Origin: Mesostigma viride | Lineage: Eukaryota; Streptophyta; Mesostigmatophyceae; Mesostigmatales; Mesostigmataceae | NCBI GenBank assembly: GCA_009746045.1 | Contig: RPFO01000034.1 | Span: forward strand, 3,844,840 to 3,908,839 | Reading direction: 5' to 3' | Length of the DNA stretch: 64,000 nt | Part shown: one piece after another, positions 49,385 to 58,750 of the stretch | Position numbering within the stretch: position 1 is the first letter of the stretch | How the letters are laid out: each line of letters starts with the position of its first letter | The notes under the pieces: model-generated | The model's database searches: none | Seen by the model: the letters and a program-made list of their open reading frames with translations, nothing else | What the model was told of the DNA's origin: nothing | Program-made: the position numbers and the translations under genes

Positions 49385-50435
49385 CTCGGAGGCCCGTGCT
49401 ACTTCTAGTAAGATGCTTGCATTTTCAATGCGTCACCTATATGCAGGCATAGAGGGTGGTACATGGCGCTAGACTCATCAGGGATAGGAGCCATGCCCTC
49501 AGCAATTACTCACCTCCTGGCCCTTGCTGTTGCGGTCTCGGATGAAGATGATGGTCTACACGCCGCCGCATGCAAACAAGGAATGAGAGACAAAGCCGTG
49601 CGAGGCCAATATGGGCACAGTGAGAGAAACAAGTCGACGCGAACCTACATCACGAGTGTCAGCGAAGGGGACCCATGGGAGAAGTCTCCCTCCCATGGTA
49701 TCATTCACGGACACACGCAGCGGCCATGGGAACAGCCAAAACAGCAGGTTCACACACGCAAGGGCAACGACCTGCAGTGCCTGACCAGCATGTCGGTCAG
49801 TTGTGATTGGCAAGGCAGAGCCACACACACCAGGTACACGCTGCATGGGCAGGGAAGACGCTCTTACATGAGAAAAAGCGAGGAAACGTGCGCGAGAAGG
49901 ATATTAAGAGCGATCCGCGCTAGAAGGATGCTACAATAGCATCATATATTCAAGAATTAGCAAAGAAAGATGTAGAAAAGAGACAAAAGAAAGAAATACG
50001 AGAGAAAGCAAAGACAGGGAGCTGCCAAACCGGGCAGACAAAAGGTTACGAGCGGCAAGAGTTGTGAACGCTGCACTTGATTGCTTTCTCTGACTTGTCA
50101 ACTGCGAAGAGTGACTGACTTACCTCTCTGGAAATGGTATGCTCAGCATCCCATGGTAATGAAATGGTGAGCTATGCTGTCAGACATGCCTATATAACAT
50201 AGCTACCCTAGGGTCCTAATACAAAACTAGAAATCAAACCATACCGTGAGTTTCCCGGCTCGCACGGCCTCCTCCCTTTGTGCCAACGCCTGCAAACACA
50301 ACGGGCCGTGGAGGAGGGTGGAAAGGTGGGCAAGTGTGGAGGAGTTTGGGGGGGACCGGGTTGAGCAGCGGTGGGGGAAAGATGTGCCGGTCATGATGTT
50401 GTCAACTACAGCTGTTGTATCGTGATTCACCTTCA
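49385..50435. other. Spacer with no firm gene
   Basis: A 158-codon plus-strand ORF (49463-49939) has no recognisable motif and probably is chance. On the minus strand, a possible 42 bp exon is noted under the unknown gene. Confidence 0.4.
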
Positions 50436-50745
50436 ATAAGTCTACTGTTCTACATCCGGTGGTGGATGGACACAAGCAATAAAGGCCCCGCCCACAACTC
50501 AGATTTCTTTAGAAAATCTACTGATCTACATTCGATGGCGCCTTCACAGAAGCAGGAAACTCCGCCCACCGGTCAAATGTGACGCCCAACAAAGCCCCAA
50601 CTTATTTCTTCAAGAAGTATACTGTTTTACATCCGGTAGTGCTTGGACAGAAGCAATATGTAAAGCCCGCCCACGAATCGGATTTCTTTACGAAAAACCT
50701 GTTTTACATTCGATGGGGTCTTGACAGATTCAAGCAGCAATACTC
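50436..50745 (+). repeat. Degenerate tandem repeat, about four units of 70-100 bp
   Basis: Each unit has CTACTGTTCTACATCCGGTG-like, ACAGAAGCA-like, GCCCGCCCAC and TTTCTTTA blocks, diverged from each other. It lies just before the TCTTCACG array. Confidence 0.75.
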
Positions 50746-50816
50746 GTTTCTACCTGCGTGCGACTGCAGCGGCCGAGTGCTGCAACTTGCCTTCACGTCC
50801 CAGTCTTCACGTGACA

Positions 50817-51757
50817 GTCCTGGTCTTCACGTCTTCACGTCTTCACGTCTTCACGTCTTCACGTCTTCACGTCTTCACGTCTTCACGTCTTCACGTCTTC
50901 ACGTCTTCACGACTTCACCTGAACTTGCGGCGTATCGTATCTTTGATACCTTGCATGCACGTCTTCACGTCTTCACGTCTTCACCGCGTCTTCACCTGTC
51001 TTCACCACGTCTTCACGTCTTCGCGTCTTCACGTCTTCACGGCTTCACCTGAACACCTGAACTTCACCTGAACTTGCCGTATCGTGTCTTCACGTCTTCA
51101 CGTCTTCACGTCTTCACGTCTTCACGTCTTCACCGCGTCTTCACCTGTCTTCACCACGTCTTCACGGCTTCACGGCTTCACGGCTTCACGGCTTCACCTG
51201 AACACCTGAACTTCACCTGAACTTGCCGTATCGTGTCTTCACGTCTTCACGTCTTCACGTCTTCACGTCTTCACGTCTTCACCGCGTCTTCACCTGTCTT
51301 CACCACGTCTTCACGGCTTCACGTCTTCACGGCTTCACGGCTTCACCTGAACACCTGAACTTCACCTGAACTTGCCGTATCGTGTCTTCACGTCTTCACG
51401 TCTTCACGTCTTCACGTCTTCACGTCTTCACCGCGTCTTCACCTGTCTTCACCACGTCTTCACGTCTTCGCGTCTTCACGTCTTCACGGCTTCACCTGAA
51501 CACCTGAACTTCACCTGAACTTGCCGTATCGTGTCTTCACGTCTTCACGTCTTCACGTCTTCACGTCTTCACCGCGTCTTCACCTGTCTTCACCACGTCT
51601 TCACGTCTTCGCGTCTTCACGTCTTCACGGCTTCACCTGAACACCTGAACTTCACCTGAACTTGCCGTATCGTGTCTTCACGTCTTCACGTCTTCACGTC
51701 TTCACGTCTTCACGTCTTCACCGCGTCTTCACCTGTCTTCACCACGTCTTCACGGCT
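50817..51757 (+). repeat. TCTTCACG octamer minisatellite with higher-order repeat
   Basis: Arrays of the 8-mer TCTTCACG are organised in higher-order units of about 140-160 bp. Each contains CACCTGAACTTGCCGTATCG, a run of octamers, ACCGCGTCTTCACCTGTC and GGCTTCACCTGAACACC. About five such units are visible. The plus-strand peptide (SSRLHVFT repeats) is an artefact of 8 bp times 3. Confidence 0.95.
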
Positions 51758-51942
51758 TCACCTGAACACCTGAACTTTGCGTATCGTATCTTTCATACAT
51801 TGCATCATTTGCATGCCTTGGAGCTGCACGTCTTCAAGGAGTGTCACCCAGTTCCCGCTTGATTCAAATGCACTTCGCGCTTGAATTCGTGACTTCGCCC
51901 CGCTCAAGGTGGAAAGAATGATGGGCACTAGCCACGGGAACT

Positions 51943-52290
51943 ATGCCCGATGCTGATAGCCGAAGCGATGACATGGACGAATTGATTGATTTGTGTTATG
52001 CCGGGGACGATTGTAGAAAATGGGTGCTAGGAAAGAAATCTGGTGCCATGAAAGTAGATTTTTTGGCCGGTGCAAACCACCAATGCGCCGGCCGATGTGG
52101 CAAGGTCCTGCACGGCAGCCAGAGCGCACCCAGCCAGAGCGTACCCAGCCGCTGCCGCCGCCGACCCCCGTACTGGTGGGCGTGGAACAGACGATGAGAG
52201 AGATGCAACGAGCTATGGAGAACCAAAGCAAGAAGGTTGAAGAGCTTGGTTTGCAGCTGCGTCAAGAGGTGCAGAAACAAGTGGTCCAGC

Positions 52291-52321
<31 letters not shown>

Positions 52322-52372
52322 ACTGCAGCAGCAACTGCAGCAGCAACTGCAGCAGCAACTGCAGCAACAACT

Positions 52373-52432
<60 letters not shown>

Positions 52433-52564
52433 CTTCAGTTCCCGCAGGCAGCGTCGGCAATGTCGCAGTTTCCACAGGCATTGTCGGCACTGCAGCAGTT
52501 TTCGCAGGGACCGTCGGCAGCAGAGCAGTTCCCGCAGGGATCATCGGTGGTGCAGCAGTTCTTT
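51943..52564 (+). pseudogene. Fragmentary gene: acidic N-terminus, coiled coil, poly-Gln
   Basis: An ATG at 51943 opens DADSRSDDMDELIDLCYAGD and GRCGKVLHGSQ. After a frame change near 52.1 kb comes TMREMQRAMENQSKKVEEL, a coiled coil, running into a CAG tract that encodes poly-Gln. Past the tract, the best-looking protein (ALQFPQAASAMSQFPQALSA) is in yet another frame and ends exactly at a TTT|GTGAGT donor at 52564. A phase-compatible acceptor lies at 54064. The gene is either broken or has suffered length errors in the CAG tract. No known family. Confidence 0.4.
52286..52432 (+). repeat. CAG/CTG trinucleotide tract
   Basis: About 49 triplets with regular CAACTG interruptions in the first half and a pure CAG run at the end. 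It would encode poly-Gln in the coiled-coil frame. Confidence 0.95.
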
Positions 52565-52635
52565 GTGAGTCATTCGTGTAGTGTTGAGTGGGTGGGGTGG
52601 GGTGTGTGTGGGGGGGGGGTGTAGGGGGGATTTGA

Positions 52636-53872
52636 CTGTGTGACTGCGTGGCTGCTTGGCTGGAAAGGAGGGTGCGTGGCTGTGTGGCTGCGTGGCTGCG
52701 CTGCTGCGTGGCTGCGTGGCTGCTTGGCTGGAAAGGAGGGTGCGTGGCTGTGTGGCTGCGTGGCTGCGCTGCTGCGTGGCTGCGTGGCTGCGCTGCTGCG
52801 TGGCTGCGTGGCTGCGTGGCTGCGTGGCTGCGTGGCTGCGTGGCTGCGTGGCTGCGTGGCTGCGTGGCTGCGTGGCTGCGTGGCTGCTTGGCTGGAAAGG
52901 AGGGTGCGTGGCTGTGTGGCTGCGTGGCTGCGCTGCTGCGTGGCTGCGTGGCTGCGTGGCTGCTTGGCTGGAAAGGAGGGTGCGTGGCTGTGTGGCTGCG
53001 TGGCTGCGCTGCTGCGTGGCTGCGTGGCTGCGTGGCTGCGTGGCTGCGTGGCTGCGTGGCTGGAAAGGAGGGTGCGTGGCTGTGTGGCTGCGTGGCTGCG
53101 CTGCTGCGTGGCTGCGTGGCTGCGTGGCTGCGTGGCTGCGCTGCTGCGTGGCTGCGTGGCTGCGTGGCTGCGTGGCTGTGTGGCTGCGTGGCTGCGCTGC
53201 TGCGTGGCTGCGTGGCTGCGTGGCTGCGTGGCTGCGTGGCTGCTTGGCTGGAAAGGAGGGTGCGTGGCTGTGTGGCTGCGTGGCTGCTGCTGCTGCGTGG
53301 CTGCGTGGCTGCGTGGCTGCGTGGCTGCGTGGCTGCGTGGCTGGAAAGGAGGGTGCGTGGCTGTGTGGCTGCGTGGCTGCGCTGCTGCGTGGCTGCGCTG
53401 CTGCGTGGCTGCGTGGCTGCGTGGCTGCGTGGCTGCGCTGCTGCGTGGCTGCGTGGCTGCGTGGCTGTGTGGCTGCGTGGCTGCGCTGCTGCGTGGCTGC
53501 GTGGCTGCGTGGCTGCGTGGCTGCTTGGCTGGAAAGGAGGGTGCGTGGCTGTGTGGCTGCGTGGCTGCGCTGCTGCGTGGCTGCGTGGCTGCGTGGCTGG
53601 AAAGGAGGGTGCGTGGCTGTGTGGCTGCGTGGCTGCGCTGCTGCGTGCTGCGTGGCTGCGTGGCTGCGTGGCTGCTTGGCTGGAAAGGAGGGTGCGTGGC
53701 TGTGTGGCTGCGTAGCTGCGCTGCTGCGTGGCTGCGTGGCTGCGTGGCTGCGTGGCTGCGTGGCTGCGTGGCTGCGTGGCTGCGTGGCTGGAAAGGAGGG
53801 TGCGTGGCTGTGTGGCTGCGTGGCTGCGCTGCTGCGTGGCTGCGTGGCTGCGTGGCTGCGTGGCTGGCTGGG
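52636..53872 (+). repeat. GCGTGGCTGC decamer minisatellite
   Basis: Over 100 units of a 10-mer, with variant blocks TTGGCTGGAAAGGAGGGTGC recurring about every 70-130 bp as a higher-order pattern. It ends in a G run at about 53871-53884. All three plus frames and at least one minus frame stay open for more than 1 kb (CVAAWLRG repeats); these are artefacts of a stop-free 10 bp unit. It lies between the putative donor at 52564 and acceptor at 54064. Confidence 0.96.
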
Positions 53873-54064
53873 GGGGGGGGGGGGTGCCGGGTGCGTGGAT
53901 GCGTGGATGTGTGGCTGGGTGGGTGCGTCACTGCGTGGCTGGCTGGCTCTGTGGCTGCGTGGGCGGCTGGATGGCCGGGTCAGCGTGGCTGCGTGTTCAA
54001 TGGGATGCTAATATGTTGTTGCCTTTGGATGCCACAGTTCATGGATTCTTTTGTTCACATGCAG

Positions 54065-54184
54065 GTGCTGCCGTCTTCCCCATCGACGTCGTCAAGACCG
54101 ATGTCGCCAAGAAGGATGATGCAATCACTCTCGGCCATGTTTAACTCATGTGGGCCTTCATGGCCATACGGGAAATATTATTGA
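54065..54184 (+). other. Possible last exon of the 51.9 kb gene
   Basis: After TTTTGTTCACATGCAG, a frame in phase with the donor at 52564 reads VLPSSPSTSSRPMSPRRMMQ and stops at 54182-54184. A Ser/Pro-rich tail would fit the preceding Gln-rich part. Splicing is inferred only from the sites. Confidence 0.35.
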
Positions 54185-54650
54185 ATCAGTTCTTTGACAC
54201 TGAGTTGGCACTACGCAACACCTTTGATGCACATGAGTGCAGGGCGCATGTGTTGAAACCATGCAACCATGGCGATCCCTCAAAAAGTTTGGTTATGTAA
54301 TAAGTGACACAATTATTCCGGACGTATGATGGCCCAACGTCCTGTAAGGTTGAGTTGTCTTGGAGGAGGAGCGTGATGACCGCGGAAGCCGCGTGGGTGT
54401 CTGTAGTGCTATATCTTGAAGATGTACGGTCTTGGAAGAGTTATGGTCTTGGAATCATATAATAATGAGCTTGGAATAAAGTTGCGGGCAGCCTTCAATT
54501 GGCATATGTTGTCTCATTGATGTTGTCTCATTGCGTTAATGGGTCAATTGTCTTAGTTTATATAATGTATATCTTGGGAAACTCATTGCTTCAATAAAAT
54601 GCATGCTAGGCGCAATCAACCCCCACAAACACATCTGAAAACTGCACACT
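54185..54650. other. Spacer inside the right end of the TIR unit
   Basis: AT-rich, with AATAAAGTTG and AATAAAATGC that could act as polyadenylation signals for the gene to the left. No ORF. Confidence 0.4.
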
Positions 54651-54706
54651 GCATCAAATGTATCCTAGACAAAAAAATGTATCCTAATCCGGTAAAACCA
54701 CCCTAG

Positions 54707-55360
54707 GTGCATTCTTAATAGCGCAGGGCCTGCGCAGGGCTGGCCCAATATTTGGCGAGATAGAAAGCCGAGTTCGACCCGCCAGCCTGGAAACTGGCTG
54801 TGGTGAACGGCGGCATCGTCTAGCTGAAAGGGCGGTCATAGCAGGGTAGGGCTTAGAAGCATCACCTGTCGACTGGGCACCGACGGGGAGCTCGGCTCTG
54901 CACCGCAACAAGGAATCGGCCACAAGCCATGCAGGGAGGAAAGTCGGCTGCGCAACGCCAAGGTACGTTTTGTCATGCAGTATGTGGTAGTCGCTTGCAG
55001 CCAACCGCCTTGCTCCGTCTCTCTTACCTGCACGCGTAGGAGGTGAGGTGATGTGCGCCCCTCCTTGTTGTTTTGTTTGTGAATTGTCGTTTCCTGTGAC
55101 GTATTGTAACTAGCGTCCTGGCTGCGAAAGCTGTGGGCGCTGGTAGGGTGGTTTCCGTGGCTTCGTCCTTGCGAAAAGGCGGGCAGTTATCACGGAGGCT
55201 ACCCTCTTGTATGGAATTAGGGGCGCGAAGCTCCTGATTTCTGTGATAGTGATTAGATTAGAGCCAGTTGGCATCCCCCCCCCTGTGACAGGTCACACAC
55301 TAGAGGTAAAAAGGTTCCTTTCTCTTTTCTATCTCTGTCTGCTGGCAATAGACAACGTGT
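54707..55360 (+). other. Leader (possible LTR and 5' UTR) of the gypsy element
   Basis: Lies between the TIR unit and the first gypsy ORF. It has no ORF of note. It probably contains the 5' LTR, but its partner is beyond the window, so the limits cannot be set. Confidence 0.4.
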
Positions 55361-55363
55361 GTG

Positions 55364-55696
55364 ATGGCTAATAGTAACAATAGAAATAATAATAGATATA
55401 ATAATGGACTTGGGGGTTGGGATAGTGATGTATCTAGGCAACTTTACTATGCTGTGGCACATGATGGAGGCACAGGGAAAGTAGGTATTTTCTATAGCTG
55501 GGTAGACTGCAAGAACTATATAGTGGATATGCATAGGGCTATCTTCAAGGGATTTAAGACAGCATGGGAAGCAGATAGGTTTTTCCAGGAATACATTACA
55601 CGTCCAGTAGGCTTGCACGTAGAGGCACCACCTCAGGAGATTAGGACTCGCCCAATGCCTAGGGCCGTAGCTGTGCACCCAATAGTGCAACAGTAG
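55364..55696 (+). CDS. Small ORF with an RNase H1-type hybrid-binding (Cauli_VI) domain
   Basis: ATG at 55364, 110 codons. After an Asn-rich start (NSNNRNNNRYNN) comes QLYYAVAHDGGTGKVGIFYS, WVDCKNYIVDMHRAIFKGFK and WEADRFFQEY. This is the pattern of the RNase H1 N-terminal domain, also called caulimovirus VI or viroplasmin domain: YYAV..G...GIY.SW.EC...V.G.....KGF...EEA..F. That domain binds RNA:DNA hybrids. The ORF is alone, without RNase H1 catalytic sequence, and lies 250 bp before gypsy gag on the same strand. It is probably an extra protein of the retroelement that handles its RNA:DNA intermediates (inference). Confidence 0.75.
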   Translation: MANSNNRNNNRYNNGLGGWDSDVSRQLYYAVAHDGGTGKVGIFYSWVDCKNYIVDMHRAIFKGFKTAWEADRFFQEYITRPVGLHVEAPPQEIRTRPMPRAVAVHPIVQQ

Positions 55697-58060
55697 AGAG
55701 CAGGACGGGGGACACACAGACTGTCACAGTCACGTTCAGCCAACTCACTGTCAGCACCCCACCTAGGCAGCCACCTAGTTTCTAGAGGAGTAGAGTACTA
55801 ATTATAGCTTACTATATAATAGCTACATTAGCAGAATAACGTAGGGCAGTCGCTTGGTTGATTGCTTGTGGGCATGTGCATGGCATTTTCCTCCTTCTTC
55901 CTCTCTCCTTCCTTCCTTCTAGAGCTTGTGGATGTGGTACTGGTAAACATGCCGCGGGGTAAAAAGAAGGTACGCAGCACGACTAGGAGTCATTCCGAGG
56001 AGGGAGGTGCAGACTTGGATAGGCAGGGCAGCCCAGAGTACCAAGTACAGGAGGTATCACAACAGGGCTCGTCCTACCAGCAAGGCAGTCCTGTAGGTCA
56101 CCCAGGTGAGCTGACTAGTACCTCCCGTGAGCCGCGAAGGCCACGAGGAGCGGATAGGATGGATAATAGGGAGGAATACCAGCCGCAGCGAATGCAGGCT
56201 GAGTATAACCAGCTGATGGAACGGGCAGGTGATGAGTCCCGGCCCAGATCGAATCCCACGAGTGCAGCCCAGCACCAGTCAGTGCAGCCGCAGCAACGCC
56301 CGCCTGGGCAGCCGCAGCAGCACCCAGTGCAGTCCCCACAGCAGCATTCGGAACAGCAACAGCCGTTGCCGCAGCAGTGGCAGCAGAGGCCAGTACAGCA
56401 GCAGCAGCCACCGCCGCCGCCGCAGCAACAGTGGCAGCAGCCGCAGCAGCTTCCGCCGTTGCAGCAGCAGCAGCAGCCGCTAAGCCAGCCGACCGGGTCG
56501 CAGATGTTTGGTCCGCTTAGTCAGAACGCGGCCTATTATCACGCGCAACGCGCCCAACGATTACAACATCCCTGGGCGAGCGGTCGACGGGTTTTTTTAG
56601 CGGTGACCTGCAGTCCAATGCGACATCGCTGTGGACCCAGGACGAGGCTAGGGTTCCACCGCCGGTATACGATGAGGCTGGGCCCGCGTCGTCCCATCCG
56701 GCGCGCAATGTCCCAGCAGCCGGACCTGCGCGGCCGAGCGTGTCGCATGGCAATAACCTCAACTTGAGTCGCATGGCACCCAGTGATCCTGGCTACGCGC
56801 ATCCCTCGTCTGTCTGGCTACAACGCAGCGTGACTAGGTCAGCGCCTGCATCCGCAGATGACTCGTTGTCGATCTTTAATGTTCCGCCGTATCGCGCAGT
56901 GGGCGGACCTCGGGCCGACGCGTTTAAGGCGCCGCCCATGCCTGACTTTAAACCAGTGCCCAAGCTGCGCGCGACTATGAACCCTCGCGAGATCGACGAA
57001 TGGACGCGTATGTGGGTACAGATCTACTGGGCGTGGTGCAACCACAATGGGTGGGAGCTAGCTACCGAGGTTCTTATCTCCTACGTCGTCACCAACTGCA
57101 TGGATCCCTCAGTGGTCGGCATACTCAACTGTGAGAGTGTCGCGTCGCGCTTGTACCCTCGCACAGTAGAGGAGCTACTAGAGCGCATTGAGCGCAAGCT
57201 GGTGCCCCCTGACTGGAAGCTCCACGAGCGTCTGGCTTTTTCCAAGCTACGCCAATTAGGCACCACACCGTTCCGCGAGTTTCTGACAGAGTTTGAAGCA
57301 TTCTCGGCTCGCCTTGAGGACTTGACCTGGACAGAATACAGGGCGCGGTTCATTGAGGCGCTGAGTCCGGAACTCCTAGATGAGGTGCTAAAGCGCTTTG
57401 CTGAGATACCGTGGGAGCAGTGGGATGTGATCGAGATCCAGCAGTACCTTCTAAAGGTGTCAGATGTGCTCGCACGCCGCCGCGCAGCGGTCACCTATCG
57501 GCATGCTGGTGCTGCACCGCGTCGCGTCCACTTCACTACGGTGGACCAAGATGGGTCCTCTGAGGACATTATCGACCACGAGCAGGAGGACGGCGACTAT
57601 GAAGCGCCCCAGGTCAATGCAATCGATGCGTCCAAGGCGCGATGCTTCCGGTGCGGCGAGGTCGGTCATCTCAAGAAGGACTGCACGCGACCACGTACCA
57701 CGGGATCGCGATCGTGGCGACGAGCAGACGTCACCCCGTTTCTCCGGGCCTGCCTTCGGTAAGCGCCCGGAACAAGCACAGCGCCCAGACCGGCCTCGCA
57801 ACGCGGGCGAGCGCGCAGCCAAGTTGCAGGACGCCCGGCAGCGTCCCACGCAGCACCAGACGCCCCGCGCTACGGGTCCTTCGTTCCAGCGGGTGACCCG
57901 CGAGTTGAATGAGTTGTTCTCACAGCAACAGGACTCGGGTAATGGCGCCTCGGGGGTTATGGATGGCAAGGCGGTCGCCGGCTATGGGCATGGCGACGAG
58001 GAGGATGAGGTAGAGGGGGAAGAGTGGACCGGGCGGTCGAACGAGGCGGTCTCCCGGAGT
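55697..58060 (+). mobile_element. Ty3/gypsy-like retrotransposon, gag region, plus strand (broken)
   Basis: Starts with a basic protein (PRGKKKVRS, 55949 on) whose middle is very rich in Gln and Pro. It is followed by a capsid-like domain (about 56.95-57.45 kb: DEWTRMWVQIYWAW, LSPELLDEVLKRF) and a zinc knuckle CFRCGEVGHLKKDC near 57.65 kb. The Asp/Glu-rich tail runs to 58060, where the copia-class element 2 begins. Broken in a few places. The pol sequence seen again at 63773 fits the same family. Confidence 0.7.
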
Positions 58061-58165
58061 TGCAATAATGTGTTTTGGATACCAACGCTCTTCGTCGAGA
58101 GGCAAGTGCTTTGGTGCTACGCAGAGGAACACGCAGGCGGCTACCTCGTCCGCCGTCACGTTGCA
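58061..58165 (-). repeat. 3' LTR of copia-class element 2
   Basis: 105 bp direct repeat, TG..CA type. On the minus strand it is preceded by GAGAAATAAA, a weak purine tract. Confidence 0.85.
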
Positions 58166-58750
58166 TTTATTTCTCATTAACTTATCATCGTGCATTGGAC
58201 TTGCTTAACATAGTCCGAGATTCCTCGGCGCGACGCTAGATGCCGTTCACAAGATTCCGTCGCAGCAAAGATGCTGACGGCGCGGCGTCCACACTAGGAT
58301 TTAGGGTACTGAGTAGAACTACACAGTACAACTCCGACTTCTTTTTCTTTGTGAGTCGGTACGGACAGGGATGTACTCAAGATGATCGGTACGGCCGCAT
58401 CCCAGTCACCGACTTCACAATCCTAGTAGTGGCAAAGTCTTGTTGGGAAACAACACCAACAAGCATAGCGGTCGCATGAACTTGGATGCATGTGCAAGAC
58501 ACACATCATTATGGCAAGTCATTTATTCATCGTACCACACTGGGGAAACCCGGAAACATAGTATGCCGGCCACCGCCAAGCATCAACGGGTGAAAACCCA
58601 GACAAGAGCCCATTACATAGTATGCAACTCTCCCGCAGAGAGAAGCATCAAGGCCATGGTCAATGCCAATTTTAAATAGGAAATTCAGAAAAGAGTGAAA
58701 ACACACATCAGCCAGGGCAAGATGTAACCCTGAAATCAGACAGGGACAAT
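58166..58750 (-). other. Non-coding 3' region of copia-class element 2
   Basis: 585 bp between the pol stop and the 3' LTR. No ORF of interest; it may hold packaging or 3' processing signals. Confidence 0.5.

Larger units (their letters stand above)
44123..54703. mobile_element. 10.6 kb unit bounded by 29 bp terminal inverted repeats
   Basis: GGGTGGTTTTACCGGATTAG plus GATACATTT at 44123-44151 is matched perfectly in inverted form at 54675-54703. Both ends lie in TAG (44120-44122 and 54704-54706; up to CTAGG if one G is moved), consistent with a short target duplication. Just inside the left end is a hairpin of AGGATACATTTG with CAAATGTATCCT; the right end has the AAATGTATCCTA motif twice. 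The interior holds a TTAA element, two protein-coding regions and four large tandem arrays. No known transposase is recognised. It could be a large DNA transposon or host DNA between two MITE copies. Confidence 0.6.

Noticed and set aside
48258-49472. R/P/A-rich and G/A/R-rich ORFs of 280-490 codons
   Set aside because: Open frames forced by a stop-free GC minisatellite. Only the non-repetitive part below 48301 on the minus strand looks like protein.
52570-54184. CVAAWLRG-type and SHAATQPR-type ORFs up to 514 codons
   Set aside because: All three plus frames and a minus frame are open because the 10-mer has no stop; the peptides are permutations of one repeat. They were noted at first as possible membrane or cysteine-rich proteins.
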